A DNA stretch of 63,352 bases from a virus. Under the pieces are notes generated by a model, which saw only the letters and a program-made list of their open reading frames with translations, was not told the DNA's origin and did no database searches. Shown piece after piece: positions 52,501 through 60,740 of the stretch; within the stretch, counting starts at the first letter, position 1, and the number at the start of each line of letters is the position of its first letter. The stretch covers positions 1 to 63,352 of the IMG/VR virus record IMGVR_UViG_3300008111_002165; one strand, written 5' to 3'. A program made the translations under genes and the position numbers.

Positions 52501-53335
52501 ATTGATTTGGATGAAAATGTGCGGAGGATTGGGGGGTGATACTGCTCACGATATAGAAAGTGATTCTGAGGAAAATGTTTATATAACAGGATCATACACT
52601 TCACCAGCGTATTTTTCTCCGGAGGAAATAGAATCAAGAGGGGGAACAGACATATATTTAACTAAATTCAATAAGGATGGATTATTAGTAGATATAGTAA
52701 CAGCTGGAGGTATTAACAATGATTCAGGAGCTGATCTAGTTTTGGATAAAGAAGAAAATATTTATATAACTGGTTATTTTGAAGGGGAATCTGAATTTTC
52801 ACCTTATGTTATTTTATCCCCACCTGGAGGAAATCTAGATGCTTTCTTAGGAAAAATACCAAAGGAAAGATTCAAAGGTGGTAATAAGATAGGATCAGTA
52901 CAATCTTGGCTTGGGTCTCACGCATGGTCTTGGAAGGAGGAAAAATTCTATAGAGATGAATTTGAAATACCTTTAGCAACCACTATATTTATAAATCCGA
53001 TAGATTCTTTAATCCCTGGAAAGAAAGACCACATATGGACTTTAAGCGATACAGAAACTGGTGAAGTTATAGTTAAAATAAGAAAGTCCCCATATTTTAT
53101 ATGGACATTCTTAAATCCTGGATTCTATTCTATCGCTTGTGAACTTCAGGATGCAAATGGTAACATTTACGAAACATCACATTCTGGTAAAATAAGAGTT
53201 ATAGATCATAAGGAAGCTTTTGCTGGAGATCTTAAACCAGAGGTTGTTAATCCTAATGATTACTTACTAAGAACAATATATTACGATAGAAAAGAATTAG
53301 GGTTTCCACCTCTATCTAGGTTCGATATAGATTAA
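46559..53335 (+). CDS. Giant baseplate/tail protein (2258 residues) with two beta-propellers and Ig-like domains
   Basis: It occupies the gp7 position after gp6. Residues 1-500 are the likely baseplate part. A PKD-like Ig domain lies at about 735-780 (SGEYNIKCRVWDT) and another at about 2155-2220 (PGFYSIACELQDA). Residues ~1200-1500 are reg_prop propeller blades of the type found in two-component sensors of Bacteroidota: DADGDIWVTG, ISRFDGVNFKNYN, HKWIGTSDGLVYWDD. Residues ~1690-2100 are SBBP-type blades: DNEGDIIAIGDFTG, KYENIYICGGFQG, EENVYITGSYTSP, EENIYITGYFEG. The combination of wedge and propellers suggests a receptor-contacting arm, with a host-derived domain supply. At 6.8 kb it is the largest gene in the window. 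Confidence 0.85.
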   Translation: MNFQNLLFFDKKGDQYNFVWNGNYWEGAILFPIVSEKLFEVQHIFIIEKFLNPLSEIKYGFPHSYGVSPGPSVWRTRWESDYDGSTNVSSIIYTYELGVDGNLDAPVLVKANNVEFYPEIVPGDVVASPSGLVVSSDISPSSMQINIALNSDSEGIYDRRLIIEDYTDPNNPVTILKVELHGEVEGEDSRLSVTLSNFGRSFNPDDALIVRESDIKEEFPDYEIINKKRKELLLAGESIFPYLGSYKSLFNAIKFFGYYDLRVKEYWLNIKTDEADTLTPLQQNQKILNQLSQPNIEGLNKLELISSLIKDENQGKFKQVEIYGKKKDGTFGLKKQFESLFPSKSYKKTALFGLFYDINRVVEDQEEDQYGYPIVEDAFAFSPEEVLIKLFGLKQRLKRDYLPLNARIIDITGEGVYFNLYKTRGWTDVVDITEIKGGIKVGFNVYPERGYVEDLRPFYTKPNQSGLLYPNINGVEEGISYYGNTVDPYSYFQEYPISTIPSLENAVNLFYQDITNGEMPKFLGDGDYDPPGYKLFSDGSDYVFPAGCPVIIKNDTFNLSWEELSGSWNSLDPTITRTDLQIASYSSTTSPNPGGSLQTVYSTSLFTLPTTFPVGININIGTGNNWFDTTFPDVIFVRVESVDSPGNLVLGYCSAGDYNTLTGNLYIQMIYTRGAGEYSNWKVSPTNLGFSSYVFDYYENFIQSNGFYSWNRLPYLDFYEIEWTIYKDDDDKPYYYQTRGGLPELETIVHFLPYSGEYNIKCRVWDTLNSISLGIKRGVVKVDKRGIELNTLTRFRESESYDWDNMPLKWESYPSQWIFPVENTNKILSISDFIQNYPEYSNNFNEGQQCEVLTKLPEVKSTVTFDVGVQQIDIATIVSNYIGGGYDLAEVTTLTPHGYSSGNTVWIYDSLGSSLGQYPITVTGTNTFQIPEIIITAITGGYVYGTGNIKFYADAVLIADCNFQGDLNSTTSLAYSIINSSPLDPKYKVINLVDSVTTNYKTFTVQAPNNSGSLWNGKQFIVQTTGSLLITTPINTFSGGLNEREEYVYYDFNLLPKKEMRYWGTKSLSWETFEDFSFEKAYAHTWDMYDYHNDWLGGFNLYSLQYGDRVKVTEDSNGLVFGETDSPGNNYLDLKEAADQLNNSIDENIKRFDYVVRGFSELSNNFYPNANPISPDLSTNPGPKNIQSKFYKVPTYSPVLFEPTGIAWDADGDIWVTGEDVIKFDGVNYTNYDSSNSVMPGVSLLTNCIKIDRNDIKWIGLENNLVPLVKINEKDPSDSFAYSVNDFVDNGGNPISPITPSSINCIEINPQRGDIFAGFTCNSSPSYDGLLFYDSSAKSWNLYTTSNSDIPSDNIRDLKLQYYSINKWYLWIATDNGISRFDGVNFKNYNIGNSGIPSNNVYSIELDKLNHKWIGTSDGLVYWDDIRWAVWNNATNPELNLGSVKSIIETGNSNIWFTIDSSSSPSNTELYYFDGYYFTKVLYRNDGTTLINPVDCNFGKISLSAPWKTIKNGETTFPKNLLILTKDGEIGKIDYIIPHIQATSKDPGTNGWDFIYHDTSSPLPSVEYIFDSGIGTSQLGFNFIVGPYYDNITLNSDYTRPIMPNVDRYSWYKPIWQRYSIDRLKDQFPSLNIDDVFLYAPLRDILNGKANKEPYWKNSQIERIAKKKSRDLFDNFEWVITLGNSNPDQGVKVTVDNEGDIIAIGDFTGTIFMGEVNNIGTQDLYLTSLDQGVYIAKYNKGGVIQWARSIASTSPQGPIYARSVITDTNGNIYVVSDNNLTGFIQIDKFNFDGVLLNSLNIPITPDQYIGDIKVDKYENIYICGGFQGNLILGSSSLISTGQDSGFLAKLDPSMTFVWAKQFTNTTYSKAYEIGILKEEYLYLTGVFDSQIDLGPIQLTGVGNPDMFIAKFYTGDGECLWANSIGYDSSTSFGSSSICLDPNGHVLISGSYEGTIKIEDQTLSSFPGTTDIFVIKLLSTGKLIWMKMCGGLGGDTAHDIESDSEENVYITGSYTSPAYFSPEEIESRGGTDIYLTKFNKDGLLVDIVTAGGINNDSGADLVLDKEENIYITGYFEGESEFSPYVILSPPGGNLDAFLGKIPKERFKGGNKIGSVQSWLGSHAWSWKEEKFYRDEFEIPLATTIFINPIDSLIPGKKDHIWTLSDTETGEVIVKIRKSPYFIWTFLNPGFYSIACELQDANGNIYETSHSGKIRVIDHKEAFAGDLKPEVVNPNDYLLRTIYYDRKELGFPPLSRFDID

Positions 53336-53349
53336 TTCCTATTCATCTT

Positions 53350-54024
53350 CTATGTTGTATACTCCTTGTACACATCTAATATTTCAGGAACTATAGGGTG
53401 TCTGTGATTTTTCTTAAGAGTAATAACTTTAACCCCCGGAACTCTTGCAGAAAGAGTATTCATAAAATCTAGTCCAGATTCCTTTTTGTTCTTTAGATCT
53501 ATCTGTGAAGTATCACCACATATTATTATTTTAGAACCTATACCAAGTCTTCCTAGTACCATTTCCATCTGACTCATAGTTACGTTTTGTGCCTCGTCAA
53601 CAATTACACAAGAATTAACTAATGTTCTACCTCTCATGAAAGGAAATGGAAGTATTTCTATTATTCCTTCACTTAGTAATTTTTCAATCTTGGTTTTTTC
53701 GTAGACCATTTCTAGATTTGCATAAATAGGAGCTAACCACGGATCCATCTTTTCTTTAAGATCCCCTGGAAGGAATCCTATATCCTCTTTTGCTACTGTC
53801 GGTCTAGTAATAACTAGCTTTTCAATCTCCCTATTAAATAGCATATCTAAAGCTATTTGTACCGCTAGCAAGGTTTTACCTGATCCTGCTGCACCCTTAA
53901 GAACATTTACCGGATTTTCTAAAATAATAGCTTTAGCATCCTTTTGCTCCTCATTTAAATTGATTTTAAATTTGATGGGATTTTTGGGTTTTCTTTTTTG
54001 AGTCCAATTGCTTCCTGTAACCAT
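53350..54024 (-). CDS. phoH: PhoH-like ATPase
   Basis: I start at ATG 54024 (MVTGSNWTQ), as the 9 upstream codons read MFLKIKKNL from an A-rich leader. The product is about 224 residues. ATPase motifs are NVLKGAAGSGKTLLAVQIAL (Walker A), VITRPTVAKEDIGFLPGDL (the PhoH motif), NSCVIVDEAQNVTMSQMEM (Walker B, DEAQ) and KIIICGDTSQID (sensor). PhoH proteins bind RNA and have ATP-dependent helicase or nuclease-related roles; they are very common in phages and their exact function is unsettled. It is alone on the minus strand between baseplate and fibre genes. Confidence 0.93.
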   Translation of the reverse strand: MVTGSNWTQKRKPKNPIKFKINLNEEQKDAKAIILENPVNVLKGAAGSGKTLLAVQIALDMLFNREIEKLVITRPTVAKEDIGFLPGDLKEKMDPWLAPIYANLEMVYEKTKIEKLLSEGIIEILPFPFMRGRTLVNSCVIVDEAQNVTMSQMEMVLGRLGIGSKIIICGDTSQIDLKNKKESGLDFMNTLSARVPGVKVITLKKNHRHPIVPEILDVYKEYTT

Positions 54025-54051
54025 AAGATTTTTTTTTATTTTGAGAAACAT

Positions 54052-54136
54052 ATTCGATGTTTCTCGGTTTAATAATTAACCCTGTCTTTTCTTAAAGTAT
54101 TAAATACAGGATATATATCAAAAAAAGGAAAATCAA
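54052..54136. promoter_or_regulatory. Divergent intergenic region before the fibre genes
   Basis: It separates phoH (minus) from the fibre operon (plus). It contains GTATTAAATAC near 54097 and TATATAT at 54112-54118, 19 bases before the ATG at 54137. A purine-rich AAAAGGAAAA just before the start is the nearest thing to a Shine-Dalgarno in this part. A promoter for the fibre block is likely here. Confidence 0.4.
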
Positions 54137-55054
54137 ATGGCAATTACAATTACAGAAATTCTCGGAACCGATTCTATATCCGGGTCTAGGTTAACTATCA
54201 ATGCTAACTTTTTATTGCTTGAGAATGCTTATAACGATTTAGAAAATTCTTTTAATATAAACGTATTAACTGGATCGTTAGACGTATCTTCTGCATCTAG
54301 TGGGCAAATTAAAGCCAAATCGTTAATGGCTAATAGCTTGGTGATGCCAGCATCTGGATCACCGCTTATACAAATATACGGAACAGGAGCAAGTGGAGGA
54401 TCTATTATATCTTCCAATACTATAGCAGGAGCTACAGGTATTTTTTCTAATGTTTTACAATCCAATACATTTGGTGCTTCTGGATCAGCAACTTTCGGAG
54501 CAACTGCAACATTCCAAAGTGTTCTTAATGTAGAGGGAAGAGTTAGTATAGGGGCTTCTGGTAATTTTGTTAATACAAATAGAAAAGCAACAGTTGGTTC
54601 GACAACAGCATTTCCTTCTGCTCCTGGAGCAGGTGTTACTGGAACATATTCCACACCTTATCAATTAACTTTAACCGAAAATGTTATCTATATACAATCA
54701 GACTATGTTTCAAGTGCGCCGGCTGATGCTGGATTTGCCAGTGGATTTTTCTTTTATGCAACAACAGGTTCTGGAGCAACTGCTTCTGATATCCCTGCTG
54801 GCTATACAGTAACGCTAATAGATACTGCCACAACTCCTGGAATAATTTCTACTGGAGTAACTGGACCTTCGCCTTACTATTATACAGGATTTTCAACAGG
54901 AGACGGATCTTATTCAGATCCTAATATACAAACACCAGGGGATCAATATAAGTCTTCTGTTACTCTTATGTGGGAACCTAGAATAGATCAAGGACAGCCA
55001 ACTCAAAAAGGTTCTTGGGTCGTTGTAAACTGTACACAAGGATTCACATACTAA
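54137..55054 (+). CDS. Fibre or head-decoration-like structural protein, Gly/Ser/Thr/Ala-rich
   Basis: The 305 residues begin MAITITEILGTDSISGSRLT, then a beta-rich low-complexity stretch with many Ala, Gly, Ser and Thr (GASGSATFGATATFQSVLNV, GAGVTGTYS) and a C-terminal domain with WEPRIDQGQPTQKGSWVVV. Long low-complexity beta regions with a terminal domain are typical of fibre or surface-decorating proteins. No signature fixes a specific role. It is followed after 15 bases by the next fibre-type gene. Confidence 0.6.
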   Translation: MAITITEILGTDSISGSRLTINANFLLLENAYNDLENSFNINVLTGSLDVSSASSGQIKAKSLMANSLVMPASGSPLIQIYGTGASGGSIISSNTIAGATGIFSNVLQSNTFGASGSATFGATATFQSVLNVEGRVSIGASGNFVNTNRKATVGSTTAFPSAPGAGVTGTYSTPYQLTLTENVIYIQSDYVSSAPADAGFASGFFFYATTGSGATASDIPAGYTVTLIDTATTPGIISTGVTGPSPYYYTGFSTGDGSYSDPNIQTPGDQYKSSVTLMWEPRIDQGQPTQKGSWVVVNCTQGFTY

Positions 55055-55069
55055 TTAAGTATTAAATAA

Positions 55070-57253
55070 ATGGCAAAGACACCCTATATAAGACCCATAT
55101 CAGTTCAAGGAGGTACTTTTTATACCTTTTCTTCTGCTGCAGAAGATTTAACTTTAACTTTTAATAACTCTCTTAAGAAGTTTACGTTCTCTAAATATGC
55201 ACTTTTAAAACTTCCTGAGTTTGGTAGTCCAATTTACGGAGAAAATGCTTTAAGATTTAATGCTATAGATAGTACATTTTTAGACGCAGCAGAAGGAGAT
55301 TTTATACTTACTAACCCAAATAATTTAAGTCCATCTCCTGAGATATCTTTTCAAAATTATTGTTTGAATCTAGAATCTACCGTTATATCTGATCCAAATT
55401 ATAATCCAGAACTTAAAAGAAATGTTTCTGAAAGAATATTTTGGAAATGGATAAAAGAGTTAAGTGGTGTAAGATATAGAGCTGCTAATACTAATGAAGT
55501 AGTTGCTTCTTTAAACCAATCAACAACAACAACTAAAGACGGTTACCCATACTCAGATAAAAGATGGGTTGAGGAGGATACTCTTCTTACTGGTAACGGA
55601 AGTCCAAATCCAAGATACGAAAGAGTAGTACAATATATTGGCGATATAGATGTCGTAAACTCTGTTCAAAATTCAGAGAACGCATATTCTGAAGTTTATA
55701 TACATGTACCAACTGGAGATGGAGGAACTCCTTATGTCTTGTTTAAGACAGTAGCAGATGAGAATTATTATCCAGACAGAACATGGACTCATTTACCTCC
55801 AGATCCAACAGATACTGAATATTTACAAGGAAGAGATTCAGCTTCTGGTCTATATGGCCCTAATGGTTTACCTAAACTTGCTATATTTGACCAGGATTCA
55901 TTAGGAGATCCTGGAGTTAGTGGAACTTCAGCTACTGGATCTTTTTCTAATAATTGGTATTCCCCTAGAGACGAGGCCAATTCATATTTTACTGACCCAA
56001 CTTTTTTTGATTCTACTAATTATACATTAGAAAAATATTTAGCTGCTTCTGGACCTACTGGATATACTGTTACTTATAAAAGAAGTAATCTTGATGGGGT
56101 ACAAATAGATTTTGATCCATCTTCTTATAAGGCAATACAGAATTATGTTGGTATTTCTACAATAGAGGAATGGAACGGAACCCCCACTACAACTTCTTTT
56201 GATTTTAATGCAGTTTTGGTTTATTATGATGTTTATGATCCTAATAATCCAACAGATTCTGAAACGAATCTTTATGGTATACTTTTCTTAAATGATCCTG
56301 AGCCTGTATCTACCAATGCAGCTAAATTACCTTCGTTTAAGAAATTTAAACCAGACCCAATTACTAAATTAAATGGTAATTCTTACGGATTTAAAATAAA
56401 TCTTAAGTTTGATACTGATGTAGAGAGTACAGGAGTAGAGCAAGCGATAAACGATTATTCTTCGTTTTCACTTTCTATCTTCATGGACGCAGCTACAGTT
56501 CTACAAGATGCAGCCAAAAATCTAAATGATAGAACATTACAGATTGCTGCAATGCAGGAGGAAATTGCAGGACTTAAAGATTTAATAATTAATACTGACG
56601 ATAGCACTGAGATAAAAAATAGATTAGACGTAATAGAATCTTCATTACAAGCAAATCAAGCTCTTTTTGATAATACTCAAGACATATTAAATCTAATAGA
56701 ACAGAATACTGATACAATAAATAATATATTACAAAATCAAACTTCTGTTAATCTATCTTATAATCTAGATCTTTTAAAAGATGGTAGCGGTACATCTGTT
56801 GATAGGAGCGTACCTAATATATTAAAGGTAAATGTAACTCAGCAGGATTATAATATAGGAACAAGTTCATTATTTACTATAAATCCTGTTGCAGGTAATA
56901 CAGTTCCTTTATCAATCTATACTAATTATTTAAAACATAAAAATAATGGAGTATCTATAACTGCTAATAATGATATAGTTATAAGAATAGATGACACTAT
57001 AAATAAATGGGAGAAAGGTCAGGTATTAAGATTTATTATAGGAGACGATATAGATCTTGGTAATTATTCTTTAGTTATTCTTACCGATGCTCTAGGTGAA
57101 TATCCTAAATCTAACCCTTCTGGAGTTCCTTACTCTTCCGTTGTAGCTGGATTCCTAAATATACAATTCTCTAGTTCTAATTATAAACCTATATTTGATA
57201 TAGTTTGTATAGATGCTAAAAATTTAATATTTGAAATAGATCAAATAAGATAA
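55070..57253 (+). CDS. Tail fibre-type structural protein with central coiled coil
   Basis: The 727 residues have a beta-rich N-terminal half, then a coiled coil at about 475-560 (ALQDAAKNLNDRTLQIAAMQ-like heptads through NDLIEQNTDTINNILQNQ), and a C-terminal beta domain (KWEKGQVLRFIIGDDIDLG, GVPYSSVVAGFLNIQF) that may be the foot. A trimeric fibre or adaptor is inferred. The next gene starts 4 bases after the stop. Confidence 0.62.
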   Translation: MAKTPYIRPISVQGGTFYTFSSAAEDLTLTFNNSLKKFTFSKYALLKLPEFGSPIYGENALRFNAIDSTFLDAAEGDFILTNPNNLSPSPEISFQNYCLNLESTVISDPNYNPELKRNVSERIFWKWIKELSGVRYRAANTNEVVASLNQSTTTTKDGYPYSDKRWVEEDTLLTGNGSPNPRYERVVQYIGDIDVVNSVQNSENAYSEVYIHVPTGDGGTPYVLFKTVADENYYPDRTWTHLPPDPTDTEYLQGRDSASGLYGPNGLPKLAIFDQDSLGDPGVSGTSATGSFSNNWYSPRDEANSYFTDPTFFDSTNYTLEKYLAASGPTGYTVTYKRSNLDGVQIDFDPSSYKAIQNYVGISTIEEWNGTPTTTSFDFNAVLVYYDVYDPNNPTDSETNLYGILFLNDPEPVSTNAAKLPSFKKFKPDPITKLNGNSYGFKINLKFDTDVESTGVEQAINDYSSFSLSIFMDAATVLQDAAKNLNDRTLQIAAMQEEIAGLKDLIINTDDSTEIKNRLDVIESSLQANQALFDNTQDILNLIEQNTDTINNILQNQTSVNLSYNLDLLKDGSGTSVDRSVPNILKVNVTQQDYNIGTSSLFTINPVAGNTVPLSIYTNYLKHKNNGVSITANNDIVIRIDDTINKWEKGQVLRFIIGDDIDLGNYSLVILTDALGEYPKSNPSGVPYSSVVAGFLNIQFSSSNYKPIFDIVCIDAKNLIFEIDQIR

Positions 57254-57257
57254 AAAA

Positions 57258-60200
57258 ATGTCGAATACGAAAAACTCATTTTCATCCTTAATAGCACAAT
57301 TTCTTAGACTTCAAAAGAACTCTCTAGAGATTATTAATAAACTTAATGACTTAACAACATCCCCTAAGGATACTGTAGAGATAGAATTTTTAAAAGATGA
57401 TAACACATCCGAAAATATACAGGTTCCTTCTTTCGGATTTTTAAAGTCTGAGATAAACAGATTAGATCAAAACATTAAATCTTTATCTGGTCTTGAGGAT
57501 AATAGAGCAAACGTAAGAAATGCGGATGGAACTGTTGCTAAAATATATCAGGCTAAAGTTCTAAAGGATCCTTCTTCCCCGTCTAGCTTACAAGTACCTT
57601 CAACTTTTCAGGCAAGGAATAACTGGTTTTTTGAATCGTTTCTTAACCCTCTTCTTTATGTTGAGATAGACGTAGAGAATCAAATACCTGAAAATTCGGA
57701 AAATGTTTACGTAAAAAGAATAATCGCAAACACACAATCTGATGTACAAAAACAGTACTTTGATAATAATCTAAAGGGAAGAAACGATATAACTGATGCT
57801 GATCTTATAGGAGCTTTAGAAAGCCAAGGAATACAATATTTTATAGACGAGCAAATAAATAACCTTGAATTAAGGACTATAAGATATACTGGATCTTTTG
57901 GAGTTCTTAGAATATTCGACGAAGAGGTACAAAATACTGAGAGTGGTACAACAACTACTGTAACAGTAAGAAAGTATAAGTTGAACACAATAAGATACAA
58001 CGATACCTTAGCAGATACAGAAAATTCAAGAACATTATCAAAAGGAGATTTATTAATAACTGCTGGAGGTACTAAGTATGAGGTATCTGCAATAGATGTT
58101 ACAAATCAAACTGTTGTATTAAAAAGAATATTTGGATTTGAACCTGTACAAATAGGAGATTCATCATTGACAATATATTCTAATGTATTATCTAACAGAC
58201 AAGTAGAAGTAAATGTTGGATTTGATGAAAGACAGGGAATTTTTATTAAATCTATAGATGGAGACTTTAATGTTGCTTCTAGTAAATATAGTCCAGGTAT
58301 ATGCTTTTGGTCTAATGAATTACAAATTACAACTAGTGATGGTGTAAAAAATTTAGAATCCTTTTACAATTCTCAAGTATCCGACTTTGGAAAAATATTT
58401 ATTGCTTCAGCTAAGGAGAATACTATTCCTTCTATTTATGGTCAAACACCTTCTGCTCCAGTAGTTTCCCCTGGTAATTTTAAAGTTGTTAAAATAAATG
58501 CTCAGGTAACAGATTCTAAAGAAAGCACATCTTTTAAAGACAAGATTAAAATAAAAACTTCTCTTAAGAATGAGATAGATTCTATAGATAGAGCAATAGA
58601 TCAGACTAGAAAACAACTATCAGAGTTAACAACTACATCTGTAAAGAAAACGCCTAATGCTGAGTTTAAAAAATTAAACGACAAAATAGCTTCTTTAACT
58701 AAAGATAAAGGTACAAAAACTGGATTATTATCAACAACAATAACAGAAATAAACAATCTTGTTATAACTATACCAGAATTAACAGAAGCACCTAAATATA
58801 GAGTAAGAGGATTTTGGCCAATACCCGAGCCAATAATAGATGCTAAAACTGGAGAGCAAAATATAATACAATTTAATGTTAGATACAGATATCTTTCATT
58901 AACTGGTAACCCGAATGGCGTAGACCAAATCGATTATATAGACAATAACGGTGTACAAAAAACTGGCCAATTTACAAACTGGGTTCAATTTAAAAGCGAT
59001 GTAAGAAAGAAAGTATATGACACTGATACTGGAACCTACATTTGGCAAATAGAGGACGTTAGCGACGCTAATACGGTAAATATAAATCAATTAGACATAG
59101 CTATAACAAAAGGCGAGAAGGTAGAAATACAAGTACAGTCGATATCCGAAGCAGGATGGCCAACTAATCCTTTAACATCTGATTGGTCTACATCTGCTGT
59201 AGTTGAATTCCCACCAGATTTAGTTGTTCAGGTTGATAACACATCTTTTGCAGCACAGAACAATACTGATAAAGCAGTAGTTAAAGTTCAAGAGGATTTA
59301 CAAGCAAAAGGATTAGATCAGCATTTATCTACACAATTTACATCTGGAGATAAATTCTTTGCACATAACTCATCAGTAATTGCATCAGGATTTTTCGATG
59401 CTACAGGTAAAGCTTTAGATCTTTTTCAAAAGATAACACAAATAGACAACGAACTTCAATCTCTTAGAGCACTTATTGCTAAAGCTAAAGGAACTCTTGG
59501 CGTTTATGTTAGAAGTGGAAACACATCAAATAAGATAAATCCTGGAAGTACAATAAATTTATTTGCAGGGTATTACGATCAACTTATAGATTTATCTAAT
59601 CCTAGCAACAAAGGAAAAATATCTACCGTGGTATATTATTTAGAGCTTAGAAATGAAGCTGCTACTCCTCTCGAGTTATCCTCTTTAATTCCAGGAGGAC
59701 AGGGAGTAAAAGCACCTAACTCTATAGTTGGACAATCAGATTACAATAATAATAGAAAGTATGGAGAAACACCGGTACAATTATCAGGTATAGTTAACGG
59801 TGATGTAAATGTATCCTCTCCAGGATCTTTCATACAAGCATCTGGATATCAGAGCGCTAATGCCTATTCTCAATTTGTTTATACGAGATATAAGAGTGTG
59901 GGTCTAGATGAGAATTTATATTTCGATCCACCTACTTCTTTATCATGGAACATCAGTAATGGTACCTCAGGATTACCTATAAATAATGATGGGATACTTA
60001 TGCCATTTGATCCTACTACAACTCCTTTAGGCTCTGTTAATGCTAATATATGGAACGGAAATTATTCTACAGGAACTCCAACCGGTAATGGTAATCTTAA
60101 TGAATTTTGTATTCATATAAGTCACCCTGATATAAACGATGGAGGAAGTAGTCCTTTTGCAACTTTAATAAGACCTCCAGTTCTTCCTACAGGACCAATG

Positions 60201-60737
60201 GATTATCCATCTTTTAGACATGCTTTAGGATTTGAAACAGATACTAACATAACATCATCAATAACAAGTTCACAGACAGCATCATATCAGCAATTACAAT
60301 ATTATCCAGCAAATAGCTCTTCATCTTTTGGTACTGATGATGACGCATATCCGAACAAACTAGGATTTATAGATACTGATGAGTTTTTATGTGGTAAATT
60401 TTCTTGCGGATCTTATCTGTTCTTAGCACCGACTAATCACACAGCTATACAAATAGAAGGATCTACTCAATTAGCTAAAAAGACATTAGAATTTGGAGAG
60501 GAGAATGCAATAACAGTTCCTTTAGTTTTTCAAATGAGAGCTCAAGATAAGCTTGGATTTGTTGGAGGCTGGAGATCTGCAGGTAACTTGAAAAATATTA
60601 CCTATACTAAAAAAATAGGTATAGATATACAGGTAAAAAATGAGGATCTTTTCTCTTTCGATGTTCTAGTAACAGGAAGTTACACTAAGACCTCTTTAAT
60701 TTCACCTGCTTATTCTCAAAGTAAGAAAACTATTTAA
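57258..60737 (+). CDS. Large tail fibre-type structural protein (1159 residues)
   Basis: The N-terminal helix (LIAQFLRLQKNSLEIINKLN) looks like an attachment helix. A charged coiled coil lies at about 430-500 (KNEIDSIDRAIDQTRKQLSE, KKLNDKIASLTKDKGTK), followed by an Ig/fibronectin-like section (DTGTYIWQIEDVS, VEIQVQSISEAGWPTNP) and a C-terminal beta domain with Ser/Thr/Asn-rich loops. No enzyme motif. Position and composition suggest a long fibre or adhesin, possibly connecting with the last gene in the window. Confidence 0.62.
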   Translation: MSNTKNSFSSLIAQFLRLQKNSLEIINKLNDLTTSPKDTVEIEFLKDDNTSENIQVPSFGFLKSEINRLDQNIKSLSGLEDNRANVRNADGTVAKIYQAKVLKDPSSPSSLQVPSTFQARNNWFFESFLNPLLYVEIDVENQIPENSENVYVKRIIANTQSDVQKQYFDNNLKGRNDITDADLIGALESQGIQYFIDEQINNLELRTIRYTGSFGVLRIFDEEVQNTESGTTTTVTVRKYKLNTIRYNDTLADTENSRTLSKGDLLITAGGTKYEVSAIDVTNQTVVLKRIFGFEPVQIGDSSLTIYSNVLSNRQVEVNVGFDERQGIFIKSIDGDFNVASSKYSPGICFWSNELQITTSDGVKNLESFYNSQVSDFGKIFIASAKENTIPSIYGQTPSAPVVSPGNFKVVKINAQVTDSKESTSFKDKIKIKTSLKNEIDSIDRAIDQTRKQLSELTTTSVKKTPNAEFKKLNDKIASLTKDKGTKTGLLSTTITEINNLVITIPELTEAPKYRVRGFWPIPEPIIDAKTGEQNIIQFNVRYRYLSLTGNPNGVDQIDYIDNNGVQKTGQFTNWVQFKSDVRKKVYDTDTGTYIWQIEDVSDANTVNINQLDIAITKGEKVEIQVQSISEAGWPTNPLTSDWSTSAVVEFPPDLVVQVDNTSFAAQNNTDKAVVKVQEDLQAKGLDQHLSTQFTSGDKFFAHNSSVIASGFFDATGKALDLFQKITQIDNELQSLRALIAKAKGTLGVYVRSGNTSNKINPGSTINLFAGYYDQLIDLSNPSNKGKISTVVYYLELRNEAATPLELSSLIPGGQGVKAPNSIVGQSDYNNNRKYGETPVQLSGIVNGDVNVSSPGSFIQASGYQSANAYSQFVYTRYKSVGLDENLYFDPPTSLSWNISNGTSGLPINNDGILMPFDPTTTPLGSVNANIWNGNYSTGTPTGNGNLNEFCIHISHPDINDGGSSPFATLIRPPVLPTGPMDYPSFRHALGFETDTNITSSITSSQTASYQQLQYYPANSSSSFGTDDDAYPNKLGFIDTDEFLCGKFSCGSYLFLAPTNHTAIQIEGSTQLAKKTLEFGEENAITVPLVFQMRAQDKLGFVGGWRSAGNLKNITYTKKIGIDIQVKNEDLFSFDVLVTGSYTKTSLISPAYSQSKKTI

Positions 60738-60740
60738 TAA

